64,000 nt of DNA from an uncultured Lachnospiraceae bacterium (GCA_902797185.1 CADBRV010000054.1:28851-92850); one strand, 5' to 3'; counted from the first letter of the stretch, positions 28,601 to 37,431 are shown. A program made the numbers and translations. Notes: generated by a model not told the origin, from the sequence alone.

Positions 28601-29508
28601 CCCTTCAGGACGATCTCCAGCAGGAAATACAGTCTGCAGCCAAAAACACGGAAGACCAGGTTTCCTCCCAGGTGCAGGATGCCGCTTCCGCCGTCATCGC
28701 CCAGGCCACCAGCAACCTGGAAAACGTGCTGATGCAGGCCATGGTGACGGTTTCCGGCTATGTCAACACCAATATGAATGACTTCTTCAAGATCGACCAA
28801 GGGCTTTTCGCCCAGGCGATCCGTACGAACCTGTCTCCCAGCCAGCTGAAGGACCTGCTTAGCCAGCTTTTAACCGGTGGGCAGGACTCTTATACCTCCA
28901 ACCTGGAAAAGCTGGGCTATGAGGATTTGAACTCCCCCTACTCCATCGATATCTACGCGAAGGATTTTAACAGCAAGGGGCAGATCAACAAGATCCTGGA
29001 CCATTACAATGACCAGATGCGGGCTGCCGGAGAAGTCGACAAAGTCATCACCTATTCCGACATCGTGGCTTCCATGATGCAGTCCGTCACGGACATGGTC
29101 CATACCATCAGCAAGGTCCTGATCGGCTTTGTGGGCATCTCCCTGGTGGTTTCCTCCATCATGATCGGGGTCATCACTTATATCAGCGTGCTGGAGCGGA
29201 GAAAGGAAATCGGGATCCTCAGGGCTCTGGGCGCCTCGAAGAACAACATCTCCCAGGTCTTCAACGCGGAAACTTTCCTGTCCGGCACATTGTCGGGGCT
29301 TCTGGGCGTCGGCATCACCTACTGCCTGCTGCCGCTGGTAAACCACATCATACGGCATAAGACCGCCCAGCCGGTAACCGCCATGCTGATGCCCAAGGCA
29401 GCCATCCTGCTGGTGCTTTTAAGCATCGCGCTGACGCTGCTGGCAGGGCTGATTCCCTCCGGAAAGGCAGCCAAGAGCGACCCGGTTACCGTGCTGCGGT
29501 CGGAATAA
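25666..29508 (+). CDS. Giant ABC transporter: fused ATPase and FtsX-type permease with very large extracellular domain
   Basis: A 1280-residue fusion. Residues 1-225 are a LolD/MacB-type ATPase with Walker A GPSGSGKT, signature LSGGQMQR and Walker B VLADEPTGALD. One membrane helix (about 258-285) is followed by an extracellular region of ~850 residues and then three helices with an FtsX/MacB domain (VSSIMIGVITYISVLERRKE). The extracellular part contains a Ser/Gly/Ala-only linker (about 491-585) and helical repeats rich in Asp, Gln and Ser. MacB-like proteins are mechanotransmitters that expel peptides or act on the envelope. Start chosen at MLQIKHLSKIY, as the upstream frame has no family similarity. 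Confidence 0.9.
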   Translation: MLQIKHLSKIYRTGSTEVHALDDVSLDLRDNEFVAILGPSGSGKTTLLNIIGGLDRYDSGDLIINGTSTKKYRDRDWDSYRNHAIGFVFQSYNLIMHQSVLSNVELALTISGISGAERRERAKEALRKVGLERHMDKRPNQLSGGQMQRVAIARALVNNPRIVLADEPTGALDTATSVQIMDILKEVAKDRLVVMVTHNPSLAKQYATRIVTIRDGKITDDSNPYTDAPEEKVVSGRSFGKSSMSFFTAITLSFNNLKAKAAQTFLVSFAGSIGIIGIALVLALSTGISQYVSSVEAATLSMYPLEITQTGIDLSTLVTQTSSSLFGTEDNGDAVVNKVGVNNLAKQLFSGASQNDLASLKAYLDSGKSDIMDYASSIQYNYNVKPLIYRQDETGTYQLNPNTMLSSMLTSIIDVSSLMDGAIGESLFHPLPDDSSLYMDNYDLKSGRWPQNDHELVLVLSSKGEVTDFLLYELGILDPTKLQDMINNFSGSSSNSILGMAQSALGSTAQVGDGSSDGSSGSGSGTGPGSSSAGGGSVDPGSEGSGANGAAATSSGNASAAAASSGSSSTSGDASGNASGDASEQQYYSYDTFIGRKFKLVDSSNLYEYNSEYGTWTDRSDDEDYVADAVSKGEDLTIVGVIQPKDTENSDTLQTGIAYPHQLVTDLINRAESSDAVQVQMADPDTDLFTGKPFGDNSSSGLDLNGIVTLDHDAVAKAFSIDTDALKSSGLADTLKNTIVNGMGYNLPDFTHFNLADLVDEDSLKSLMPSLTDQQVRQWIGKVKIHATQDQMEDLFKSLAKGYLSYAANDPSTNYSALSDSFREYLKSDDAQSLLKEELGKIIKEKSGSLITQDQIKQVLTDTVQAYINWVDETNAGRSQDDQLDIYSAGTFQQFLGSQEGQSAIENAAAQLTPSNIDITDEDVAELTQAVANGYESYAKDHSMPQLSKLTSSFADYLDTDDAAAILEDAASEMIDSSALQDDLQQEIQSAAKNTEDQVSSQVQDAASAVIAQATSNLENVLMQAMVTVSGYVNTNMNDFFKIDQGLFAQAIRTNLSPSQLKDLLSQLLTGGQDSYTSNLEKLGYEDLNSPYSIDIYAKDFNSKGQINKILDHYNDQMRAAGEVDKVITYSDIVASMMQSVTDMVHTISKVLIGFVGISLVVSSIMIGVITYISVLERRKEIGILRALGASKNNISQVFNAETFLSGTLSGLLGVGITYCLLPLVNHIIRHKTAQPVTAMLMPKAAILLVLLSIALTLLAGLIPSGKAAKSDPVTVLRSE

Positions 29509-29690
29509 AAAAGCGCTGCAGGCGCCCGAAAACCGGTGCTGCGGGCAGCTGGCTTGAGTCTGTCCTGTTCAAGCCGGTACTTGGAATAAGCCGAAACATC
29601 TGATGCCTCTGCTGCCTTCCGTGACACAGCCTTCATGGATCATCCGAAGACGGCATGGGCAGCATTCCGCGATCAGAAGAACGGAAACAA

Positions 29691-29735
29691 AAAGACCGTG
29701 CCCATGCACTCTTTCTGTACATGGACACGGTCTTT
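29691..29735. terminator. Bidirectional terminator between the ABC fusion and htrA
   Basis: Inverted repeat AAAGACCGTGcCCATG ... CATGGaCACGGTCTTT with A-rich 5' and T-rich 3' flanks, placed between two convergent genes. The remaining 29509-29690 stretch shows no gene. Confidence 0.82.
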
Positions 29736-29790
29736 CTTATCTCTTATTTGGTCTCTGGAATGTATAATACGGAAATCCGCTTATATCTCC

Positions 29791-31416
29791 TTAGAATGCG
29801 TACGCTGATTTCTTAGCCAACGTAACCGTCACGGTCTTTTCCTTATATTCCGTCTTTTCGCCAGACTGCTGCGGCCGTTCAATCGTGACTTTGACTTTCG
29901 TCCCGGCTGCATAATACTGCATCAGGTCTTTCAAAGTGCTCATGCTGTCAATGGAATGCCCATCAAAAGCAGTCAGGACATCGCCGGACTGGATGCCCGC
30001 GTCTTCTGCCGGGGAGCCGCTGACGACATCGGAAACATAAACCCCTTCCGGAAGCCCGTAATACTGGGATACGTCGCTGGTGACATCCACGCCGCTGATA
30101 CCCAGGTAAGAAGCATCCGCGGAAGCAACCGACTCCCTGTCAATCAGTTCCTGGATAATCGGGATCGCGGTATTGATGGGGATGGCATACCCCATGCCCT
30201 CGACGCTGGTATCGCTGAACTTCGAGGAGTTGATGCCAATGACCTGCCCGTCCTTATTCAAAAGGGCGCCGCCGCTGTTGCCGGGGTTGATGGCCGCGTC
30301 GGTCTGGATCAGGGTCTGGCTGGTGCCGTCTTCGGTCTCGATCTTACGGTTCAGTGCGCTGATAACGCCGGTGGTAACGGACTGGCCATAGCCCAATGCG
30401 TTGCCGATGGCAATGGCAGTTTCACCTACTTTCAGGTTATCCGAATCACCCAAGGTGGCGATCTTCAGCCCGCTCAAGGTATCCGAAGAAACATCCTTCA
30501 CTGCAACACTCAGCACTGCCAGATCGTTATCCGCGTCAGTACCTTTGATCTGGGCATCCACTTCGCTGCCATCATGAAAGGTAACGCTGATGGAAGAAGC
30601 ATTCTCCACTACGTGGTTGTTGGTTGCCACATACAAGGTATCGTCGGTCTGCGCCACCAGGATGCCGGAACCTGCCCCGGTATATTCCCCGCTGGTATTG
30701 AAGAAGTTGTTGGTGCTCTCGAATACGCTGTTGATGGACACGATGGAAGGCATTACATTGTCGACAACGGAGGAAACATCGATCGCGGTAACGCCGCTGC
30801 TTCCGCTGTCATCCTTGCTTCCGGAAGAACTGTCCCCAGAAACCGTTTTCAGCACGGCTGTATGCCCGCCGGAAGACTCTTCCTCGGTCTCTACTTGTCC
30901 TTTCTTTCCACCGCCGATCAGGCCTGTAACACCGCCAAAAGTTAAGGAAGAAACCAGCCCGAAAAGAAGGGCTGCAGCTACGACCTTTCCGATAAATTTC
31001 CAGGTCTTCTTTCCTTTCGGTCCCATGCCGTGGTGCTGTCGCTTTGGCTTTTTGTCTTTCTTTTTACCGGTCTGGAAGGGCTGCCCGTTCATGCCCTGGC
31101 TTTGGAAGTTCTGTCCCTGGGATCCCTGGTTCTGGCTGCTTTGCCCCTGATCACCCTGGCTTTGATAACCTTGTCCCGGATTGCCTTGATTCTGGTAACC
31201 CTGGCTGCCGGTACCTTGGCTTTGACAGCCTTGCCCTTGGCTGCCATAGTTGTCATAACCTTGGTTCCCGGTACCTTGGCTTTGATCGCCTTGATTTTGA
31301 TAGCCCTGGCTGCCGGCGTTTTGATTTTCTCCTGCGGCACTGCTGCCTGCGGAGGAAAGGTCGTCCTGCTGGATATCATCCTTATGAAAACGGTAAACGT
31401 TGTCTTCTTCCGACAT
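29791..31416 (-). CDS. HtrA/DegP-type membrane-anchored serine protease with Q/G-rich cytoplasmic tail
   Basis: Trypsin-like protease plus one PDZ domain (541 residues). Residues ~30-112 are a Gln/Gly/Asn/Ser/Tyr low-complexity tract built of GYQNQGDQSQG-like units, followed by a basic stretch, one membrane helix (about 141-166), and a linker. The triad is His268 in NNHVVENA, Asp298 in DNDLAVLSV and Ser381 in NPGNSGGALL. A PDZ domain spans about 440-530. AAGGAG lies 9 nt before ATG 31416; longer in-frame ATGs exist but place the ribosome binding site wrongly. It degrades misfolded exported proteins outside the membrane. Confidence 0.93.
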   Translation of the reverse strand: MSEEDNVYRFHKDDIQQDDLSSAGSSAAGENQNAGSQGYQNQGDQSQGTGNQGYDNYGSQGQGCQSQGTGSQGYQNQGNPGQGYQSQGDQGQSSQNQGSQGQNFQSQGMNGQPFQTGKKKDKKPKRQHHGMGPKGKKTWKFIGKVVAAALLFGLVSSLTFGGVTGLIGGGKKGQVETEEESSGGHTAVLKTVSGDSSSGSKDDSGSSGVTAIDVSSVVDNVMPSIVSINSVFESTNNFFNTSGEYTGAGSGILVAQTDDTLYVATNNHVVENASSISVTFHDGSEVDAQIKGTDADNDLAVLSVAVKDVSSDTLSGLKIATLGDSDNLKVGETAIAIGNALGYGQSVTTGVISALNRKIETEDGTSQTLIQTDAAINPGNSGGALLNKDGQVIGINSSKFSDTSVEGMGYAIPINTAIPIIQELIDRESVASADASYLGISGVDVTSDVSQYYGLPEGVYVSDVVSGSPAEDAGIQSGDVLTAFDGHSIDSMSTLKDLMQYYAAGTKVKVTIERPQQSGEKTEYKEKTVTVTLAKKSAYAF

Positions 31417-31941
31417 CTCTGTCATCTCCTTTTTCTTTTGTTTCTCTCCACTACCCATTCCAATCCAAGGAGCCTAGGTTTTCCTGCCATGCCTCTTCTG
31501 TCCATCACCTGCAAAACGGCGGGCCATGCCATGCCTTACGATGTACTTGCCTCATCGTCCGAAGGATGGTTTGGAATGCGGCGCCTGTCCATTATCTTCA
31601 TTTTCCCGGACGTCTCATCCCTCCTCCTTTACAGGCCTCTATCTCCTTATCTCAATTTCATAATGTACCCTTAATTTGTGATAAATCTGTGTCTATTTCA
31701 TTTGTTATTTATGTTTCCGGCGCAATTAAATGATATACTTTTTCAGAGAACCTTGCCACTAACAGGGCAGGCCTTAAAAGTATGTACTTCATTTGGGAAC
31801 GGGCTGCCCTATCAATCCTTAGGTAGTAAAATGTCTGGAAGCGCATGCCCTGAAGGAACATGCTTTGCAGGCATGGGCTGCCCTGCCACTCTTTGGGTGA
31901 TGGAAGATTCTTGAAATATTACGATACGCGCGGAGGCTGAA
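31417..31941. other. Divergent intergenic region between htrA and first CDP-glycerol transferase
   Basis: This 525-bp region contains a truncated copy of the dispersed repeat and must hold promoters for both flanking genes, but no convincing -35/-10 pair could be assigned. No gene seen. Confidence 0.4.
31533..31591 (+). repeat. Truncated dispersed repeat (copy H)
   Basis: Starts at the 3' arm of hairpin 1 (CCTTACGATG), then CTCATCGTCCGAAGGATGG and TTGGAATGCGGCG, i.e. hairpin 2 of the short form. The 5' half of hairpin 1 is missing. Confidence 0.7.
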
Positions 31942-33126
31942 ATGAAAAAACAAGCGATCGCCAAGCTTTTCCACCTTGTATACGGGCTCTACTGCCGCAT
32001 GACGCCCTTGTCCAAAACTGCCATCCTTTTCGAAAGCAGCACCGGCAACAACTGGACCGGCAGCCCCCGGGCCATCTACGAAAAAATGGTGGAACTGGGC
32101 CTGGACCGGAAATACGAAATCTATATTTCCATGAAGCATCCTGAAAATGCCAAAGTGGAGGGGCAGGCAAAGCTGATAAAACGGCGGACTTTCCCCTATT
32201 TCCGAGCTTTCGCCAAAGCAGGCATCTGGGTGACAGACAGCAGGATGCCGCTTTACCTGATAAAAAAAGACGGTGTCACCTGCATCCAGACCTGGCACGG
32301 GACGCCTTTAAAAAAGCTGGCTCTGGATATGGACAAGCTGGACATGGGCGGCTCTGTAGACCTGCAGAAGTACCAGGAAAACTTCCGGAGGAATACCAGC
32401 CGGTGGGACTACCTGGTTTCCCAGAACCCTTATTCCACGGAAATTTTCCGCCGCTGCTTCGATTTCCATAAGGAAATGCTGGAAACCGGCTATCCCAGGT
32501 GCGACGTGCTGTTCCAAAAGAATACGCCGGAGCAGGTCCTGGAGCTGAAGAAGGAATTAGGTCTTCCCACGGATAAAAAAATCATCCTCTATGCCCCCAC
32601 CTGGCGGGACGATGAATACAGCCAGAAGGGAAAATACAGCTACCATGACGCGCTGGACGTGGATGCAATGCGGCAGGCGTTCGGAGGCGAGGCCGTCCTG
32701 ATTATCAAATACCATTACCTGGTCTCTTCCAATACCGACTGGTCCAAATATGAAGGGTTTGTCTACAATTTTTCCCAGACCGCGGACATTTCTCCCTTGT
32801 ACCTGGTCTCTGATATCATGATTACCGATTACTCCTCGGTCATGTTTGATTATGCCATCCTGGACCGCCCTATGTACTTTTTCTGCTATGACCTGGAGCA
32901 TTACCGGGACACCCTGCGGGGCTTTTACTTTGATTTCGAAAAAACAGCCCCCGGGCCGATTGTGAAAACGACCCGGGAGCTGGTTCGCGCGATCCAAAGG
33001 GAAAAGGATTCCCCGGACCCGGTTTCTTTGCAGCGGCGCGCCGCTTTCCGGAGAAAATTCCTTCCCTTTGACGACGGTCATGCGTCTGAAAAAATTGTAA
33101 AGCTGATCGAGGAAATAAGAAGTTAA
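31942..33126 (+). CDS. CDP-glycerol glycerophosphotransferase family protein 1
   Basis: A 394-residue GT-B-type transferase of the TagB/TagF family, which adds glycerol phosphate from CDP-glycerol to teichoic-acid-type polymers on the inner membrane face. Motifs seen: QTWHGTPLKKLALD, ILYAPTWRDDEYS and ITDYSSVMFDYAILDRP. The family's CDP-glycerol-binding His residues lie in the first and last of these. It is on the plus strand, and its TAA overlaps by 3 bp the stop of the convergent paralogue, so the two genes meet tail to tail. GGAGGC precedes the ATG. Confidence 0.92.
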   Translation: MKKQAIAKLFHLVYGLYCRMTPLSKTAILFESSTGNNWTGSPRAIYEKMVELGLDRKYEIYISMKHPENAKVEGQAKLIKRRTFPYFRAFAKAGIWVTDSRMPLYLIKKDGVTCIQTWHGTPLKKLALDMDKLDMGGSVDLQKYQENFRRNTSRWDYLVSQNPYSTEIFRRCFDFHKEMLETGYPRCDVLFQKNTPEQVLELKKELGLPTDKKIILYAPTWRDDEYSQKGKYSYHDALDVDAMRQAFGGEAVLIIKYHYLVSSNTDWSKYEGFVYNFSQTADISPLYLVSDIMITDYSSVMFDYAILDRPMYFFCYDLEHYRDTLRGFYFDFEKTAPGPIVKTTRELVRAIQREKDSPDPVSLQRRAAFRRKFLPFDDGHASEKIVKLIEEIRS

Positions 33127-34334
33127 TTCTCCTTCTTTTCTGAAAAGGATTTGATCAGCTCCACTACTTTTTCCGAAGCGGTGCCTTTTTCCCAGCTGCA
33201 GAACTTCTCCCGGAAGGCTTTATATTTTTCCTGATAGGGTGTAAAGTCCGGATGCTTCAGGAAGGAAATGAGGCTTTCCGTATCTTCGATAAACGGTCCC
33301 GGCGCGTCCTTCTTAAAGTCAAAATACATGCCGCGGCCGGAGGCATATTCATCAAAATCGTAGGTATAGAAAATCAGCGGGCGGCCAAGCAGCGCATAGT
33401 CAAACATGGTGGAGGAATAGTCCGTCATGTGGATGTCGCTGACCAGGTAAAGGTCCGTAATATCCGTATTGATGGTACGGATAAAGCCGCGGAACCTGGC
33501 AAAATCCAGCTGGTTGGCAATCAGGTAATGGTACTTCACGATGAAGACATATTCATCGGAAAGCTCCCAGTACAGCTTGTCAAAATTGATATGGGGGTTG
33601 AAGATATATTTCCCCCTGGAAATGCTCTGGTCATCCCGCCAGGTGGGTGCGTAGAGGATGATCTTCTTATCCTGCGGCAGGTTCCATTTTTCCTTTAATT
33701 TGCGGATGTATTCCTCATTGTTGCAGTTTACCAGGGCATCGTTCCGAGGATACCCGGTTTCCAGCATCGTCTTGCGGAAATCAAAGCACCTGCGGAAAAT
33801 CTCGCTGCTGTAGGCATTGGGGGCAATCAGGTAATCCCACCGCCTGGTATGGCGCCAGAAATTGGACTTGTAACTCTCAATGCCGCCGTTCCCTGCCATA
33901 TGGACTTCTTCCATGTCCAGCGCCAGCTTTTTCAGCGGCGTGCCATGCCAGGTCATGATATAATGCTGGTCTTTCTTCTTTACGATGTAATCCGGCTGGC
34001 GGGTATTGAAGACCCAGATGCCTGCCTTGCCCATGAGCTTGTGGTAAGCCATGGAATTGCGAGTGACAATCTTCGCGTTGCCCGGGACTTCGAAATTCTC
34101 CCCCCGGTCCCGGATCCAGTAGATTTTGTACTTTTTATCCAGGCCCTCTTCCACCATCTTTTCATAGATGGCCTTGGGGTTGCAGCTGTAGTTCCTGCCC
34201 AGCATGCTCTCAAATACAATAATATTTGGGTCTACTTTCTGCTTCAGGAAGCATTTCCGGTAAACCCCGATCTGGAAACCATTATGCACGGCCCAATAAT
34301 AGCCGTTTAACCTCTGCCTGATTGTCTTCGCCAC
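33123..34334 (-). CDS. CDP-glycerol glycerophosphotransferase family protein 2
   Basis: A 403-residue paralogue of the preceding gene. Shared motifs are MTWHGTPLKKLALDMEEVH, ILYAPTWRDDQS and MTDYSSTMFDYALLGRP. The two proteins also share an N-terminal block (IVFESMLGRNYSCNPKAIYE against ILFESSTGNNWTGSPRAIYE), so they are recent relatives arranged convergently, ending in overlapping stop codons. It is separated by 252 bp from the next transferase and is probably transcribed apart. Chain-length role (primase or polymerase) cannot be assigned. Confidence 0.92.
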   Translation of the reverse strand: MAKTIRQRLNGYYWAVHNGFQIGVYRKCFLKQKVDPNIIVFESMLGRNYSCNPKAIYEKMVEEGLDKKYKIYWIRDRGENFEVPGNAKIVTRNSMAYHKLMGKAGIWVFNTRQPDYIVKKKDQHYIMTWHGTPLKKLALDMEEVHMAGNGGIESYKSNFWRHTRRWDYLIAPNAYSSEIFRRCFDFRKTMLETGYPRNDALVNCNNEEYIRKLKEKWNLPQDKKIILYAPTWRDDQSISRGKYIFNPHINFDKLYWELSDEYVFIVKYHYLIANQLDFARFRGFIRTINTDITDLYLVSDIHMTDYSSTMFDYALLGRPLIFYTYDFDEYASGRGMYFDFKKDAPGPFIEDTESLISFLKHPDFTPYQEKYKAFREKFCSWEKGTASEKVVELIKSFSEKKEN

Positions 34335-34550
34335 GTCCTATAAGCTCCTTCTATCCCTATTTTCTTCTTAATCCCTTTATCTTTTTCAGCTGCTGCCTGA
34401 ATCTGCCTGCCTGTACGCCTTCCTGGTTTTCCCGGTAGACGAAAGCATCTTGTGACAGAAGCTTGAAAATACCTGTTTCATTTCCCGCTGCCTGGGGCAA
34501 TTGCTTTATGATACCTCTTTGGGACGGATTCCCGCAGCGCCCTTCTCTAT

Positions 34551-34641
34551 ATCGTAAGGAGGGTCCCGCTTTAGCGGGAAGATTCCTTACGATGTACTAG
34601 CCGCATCGTCCGTAGGACGATTTGGAATGCGGCGTTTGTCC
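34551..34641 (+). repeat. Dispersed palindromic repeat, short form, overlapping a gene 3' end (copy D)
   Basis: Hairpin 1 ATCGTAAGG/CCTTACGAT and hairpin 2 CCGCATCGTCC-GTA-GGACGAT...AATGCGGCG. The opposite strand of hairpin 2 supplies the last ~18 codons and the stop of the CDP-glycerol transferase gene at 34587-35891. Confidence 0.9.
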
Positions 34642-35891
34642 CTCTCTATGGCATCCCACACCCTCTCGCTGGACGGCCCAGGCATGGGATTGAAGACCCG
34701 GTTGAATTCCCGGATCTTTTCGAGATCGCCGCCTTCTGCCAGTGCCTGGCGCAGCACCGGGTAAAGCTCCTCTTCCTTCGTCACCACCGGTCCCGGAAGG
34801 CGGGATGGCGGGAAATAGAAATCCCGGACATTCTGGTAGGATTCCAGGTCGTACATGTAAAAGACGATAGGCCGCTCCAGGATGGAATAATCAAACAGCA
34901 CGCTGGAATAATCCGTCAAAAGCACGTCGCTGGCCAGGTAAAGGTCGTTGATGTCCGGGTAACGGCTCACATCCAGGAGCCTGCCGCCATAATCTGAAAA
35001 ACGGATCTGGTCAGACACGAAATAATGGGTCCGCACCAGCACTTTGGTATTTTCCCCCACTTCGTCCAGAAGCCTCTTAAGGTCCAGCCCCAGGTGGAAG
35101 GCGATGCCATTGCCATAAGTGGAACCGCTTTTGGGGTCCAGGGCATTTTCCCGCCAGGTGGGGGCGTATAAAACCACCTTTTCTCCTGGTGAGATGCCCA
35201 AGCTTTCCCGGATCTTTGCAATGTCCTCTTCCGAAGCCGTATATAACCGGTCGTTCCTGGGATACCCTTCTTCCAGAAGGCAGCCTTCTTTGCCCAGCTC
35301 CTTTAGATGGAAGGCGCTGGACATCTTTTCTGAATAATATAGCGAAGGGGAAAGCAGGTAATCATACTTCACCGCGTCCGTAGCATAGCTGCGGCGCAGG
35401 CTCTTTTTGTCATCTGCTCCTGAGATATAATGCTCTACGTCAAAACCCAGCTTCTTAAAAGGAGTGCCATGCCAGGTCTGCACATAAACCTGGTCCTCCT
35501 TTTTCTGCATGCAGGTAGGGACCCGGGTGTTGAATACCCAGTACCCGCACCGTGCGGCCTCTTCGTAGAATTCCTCCGAACCGTAGCGCACCACGGTGGT
35601 ATCTTTCTCCGCCGCCAGCTCCGGGAACTGCTCCGGATCCCGCAGCGCCCAGACAAACTGGTATTTAAAGCCTTCCTCCCGGCCTTTGAGGTAGAGGTAA
35701 AGCGCTTTGGGGCTGCAGGCATACTGCCTTCCCGAATAAGCGCAAAAAAGGATCCGCCCCTTGTCAGCCTGTATCCTCTCCGCGTAACGCTTGTTGTAGC
35801 GGGATGTCTCCACCCAGTCGCGGAGACGGACTACGGACCGCCGCAGAGGCGGACACCCATACAAAACGTTTTTTAAAAACTGCTTCATCAC
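34587..35891 (-). CDS. CDP-glycerol glycerophosphotransferase family protein 3
   Basis: A 434-residue TagB/TagF-type transferase with QTWHGTPFKKLGFD, VVLYAPTWRENALD and LTDYSSVLFDYSILERP. Start GTG 35891 (or ATG 35888) overlaps the tagD stop, indicating coupling. The C-terminal residues RRIPNRPTDDAASTS do not resemble the family and are encoded by an inserted palindromic repeat, which also provides the TAG stop. Last gene of the polymer operon running from 39842 down to 34587. Confidence 0.92.
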   Translation of the reverse strand: MMKQFLKNVLYGCPPLRRSVVRLRDWVETSRYNKRYAERIQADKGRILFCAYSGRQYACSPKALYLYLKGREEGFKYQFVWALRDPEQFPELAAEKDTTVVRYGSEEFYEEAARCGYWVFNTRVPTCMQKKEDQVYVQTWHGTPFKKLGFDVEHYISGADDKKSLRRSYATDAVKYDYLLSPSLYYSEKMSSAFHLKELGKEGCLLEEGYPRNDRLYTASEEDIAKIRESLGISPGEKVVLYAPTWRENALDPKSGSTYGNGIAFHLGLDLKRLLDEVGENTKVLVRTHYFVSDQIRFSDYGGRLLDVSRYPDINDLYLASDVLLTDYSSVLFDYSILERPIVFYMYDLESYQNVRDFYFPPSRLPGPVVTKEEELYPVLRQALAEGGDLEKIREFNRVFNPMPGPSSERVWDAIERDKRRIPNRPTDDAASTS

Positions 35892-36277
35892 TTTTTCAGG
35901 TCATTTTTGATCTGCGTCGTAGAGATTTCCGGGGTCCTGGGCAGGTAAACCACCTCGCAGTAGTCCTTCAGGAAATCAAATTTGCCTTTCCAGTCATCCC
36001 CGATGACGAAGGTGTCAATCTTGTACTCCTTGACGTCGGAAATCTTCTGCTCCCAGGATTCCTCCGGGATGACCAGGTCCACGTAGCGGATGGCTTCCAG
36101 GAGGCGCCGGCGCTCATTGTAACCGAAATAACACTTTTTGTGTTTCATATTCCAGTTAAACTCATCCGTAGAGAGGCCCACGATCAAATAGTCTCCCAGG
36201 GACTTGGCCCTCTGCAGCAGGTTGACATGCCCATAATGGAGCAGGTCAAAAGTCCCATATGTGATTACCTTTTTCAT
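35888..36277 (-). CDS. tagD: Glycerol-3-phosphate cytidylyltransferase
   Basis: A 129-residue nucleotidyltransferase making CDP-glycerol from CTP and glycerol 3-phosphate, the donor for the neighbouring transferases. The HxGH motif is HYGH at 14-17, and the C-terminal RTPEISTTQIK contains the ISTTxIK signature. Length and sequence match TagD/GCT. Its ATG overlaps the upstream gene's stop (ATGA), and its stop overlaps the next start, so the three genes are translationally coupled. Confidence 0.95.
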   Translation of the reverse strand: MKKVITYGTFDLLHYGHVNLLQRAKSLGDYLIVGLSTDEFNWNMKHKKCYFGYNERRRLLEAIRYVDLVIPEESWEQKISDVKEYKIDTFVIGDDWKGKFDFLKDYCEVVYLPRTPEISTTQIKNDLKK

Positions 36278-37431
36278 TTCTTTATCCTTTCACGCACACG
36301 CTTACAGATATCCCCGCTGCAGGGATACTGGTTTTCGTGGAACATCCTTTTAATACGCTGCCGGCTCTCGCGTTCCTCATCCTGTTCCAGCCCGGATTCC
36401 AAAGCCTCCAGAAACTGCTTCTGGGTAGCCGGCTTTTTCCCCGGGGTCACTTCTTCATACGGGAACGTAAAACCATGTTCTTTTTCATATTCTGCCAGGT
36501 CGTATGGCAGAAAGATGATCGGCCGGTCCAAAAGCAGGTAATCCAGGTAAATGCTGGAATAATCCGTCACCAGAAGGTCGAAGCCCTGCAGCACCGACAT
36601 GACATCGTCTGCCCGGTCTTCATTGAGGTAGCGGACCCACTTGGACTCCGGCATGGGGTTCTGGTCTGCCTCCGCCAGATGCAGACGGATGCACAGGAGG
36701 ATCTTTTTCTCCTCCAGGAAATCCTCCAGAGCATCCCGGTCAAAATCCGGGAACGGGAAAAGCCGGACAGGCCTCCCTGTCCGGAAAGTAGGTGCATATA
36801 AAACGCGCTTTTTCACATCTATTAACTCGGGATATTGTACACGAAAGTAGGCCGATATGTCAAAATTTTGAAATAAAAGGTCGCACCTGGGCTCGCCCCA
36901 GATCCGCATCTTTTTCTCAGGCACGGCGAAACTTTCCTGCATCACTTTGGAGACTGCGGAAGAAGTGGTCACCACGTCCGTATAATTGTCCGAAAAAACT
37001 TTTTTAAAATACAGCCTGGAGAGCCTGGAATAGCTGGGGTCCTGCAGCACGATGCGCTTTAACGGGATCCCGTGCCAGAGGTTGATGACCAGGCGTCCCT
37101 CATCCAGATGGGTCCCGTAAACCGGAAGCCCTGCTGATGTAAACCACACTCCGGCGGAAAGGGCTTTTTCCATCCCCTCCTTCGACCGGGTTTCAATAAA
37201 ATGCCCGGCGCCGTATTGGGCGGAAAGCCGTGCCCGTGCCTTGTCATCATCCATGACATAGAGGGCGTTGATATCCGGGCAGTGTTCCAAAACATACAGA
37301 AACAGCGCCCTGGAATTGTAATTAAAATGCCGGTTATCGGTGGAGGAAAAAAGCCAGATAGAGGGATCCGGTGCCGGGGCTTTTCGAATTAAAGGAGCTG
37401 CCTGCAGCATCCCTTTGATCTTGCCGTTCAC
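36274..37431 (-). CDS. CDP-glycerol glycerophosphotransferase family protein 4 (divergent)
   Basis: A 385-residue member with the more divergent motifs INLWHGIPLKRIVLQD, VLYAPTFRTGRP and VTDYSSIYLDYLLLDRPIIF. The N-terminus is distinct from the other three, suggesting a different acceptor, for example a TagB-like primase step (inference). GTG start overlaps the stop of the sugar-transferase fusion gene (GTGA). Lies within the HPr-like/fusion/transferase/tagD/transferase operon. Confidence 0.9.
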   Translation of the reverse strand: MNGKIKGMLQAAPLIRKAPAPDPSIWLFSSTDNRHFNYNSRALFLYVLEHCPDINALYVMDDDKARARLSAQYGAGHFIETRSKEGMEKALSAGVWFTSAGLPVYGTHLDEGRLVINLWHGIPLKRIVLQDPSYSRLSRLYFKKVFSDNYTDVVTTSSAVSKVMQESFAVPEKKMRIWGEPRCDLLFQNFDISAYFRVQYPELIDVKKRVLYAPTFRTGRPVRLFPFPDFDRDALEDFLEEKKILLCIRLHLAEADQNPMPESKWVRYLNEDRADDVMSVLQGFDLLVTDYSSIYLDYLLLDRPIIFLPYDLAEYEKEHGFTFPYEEVTPGKKPATQKQFLEALESGLEQDEERESRQRIKRMFHENQYPCSGDICKRVRERIKK

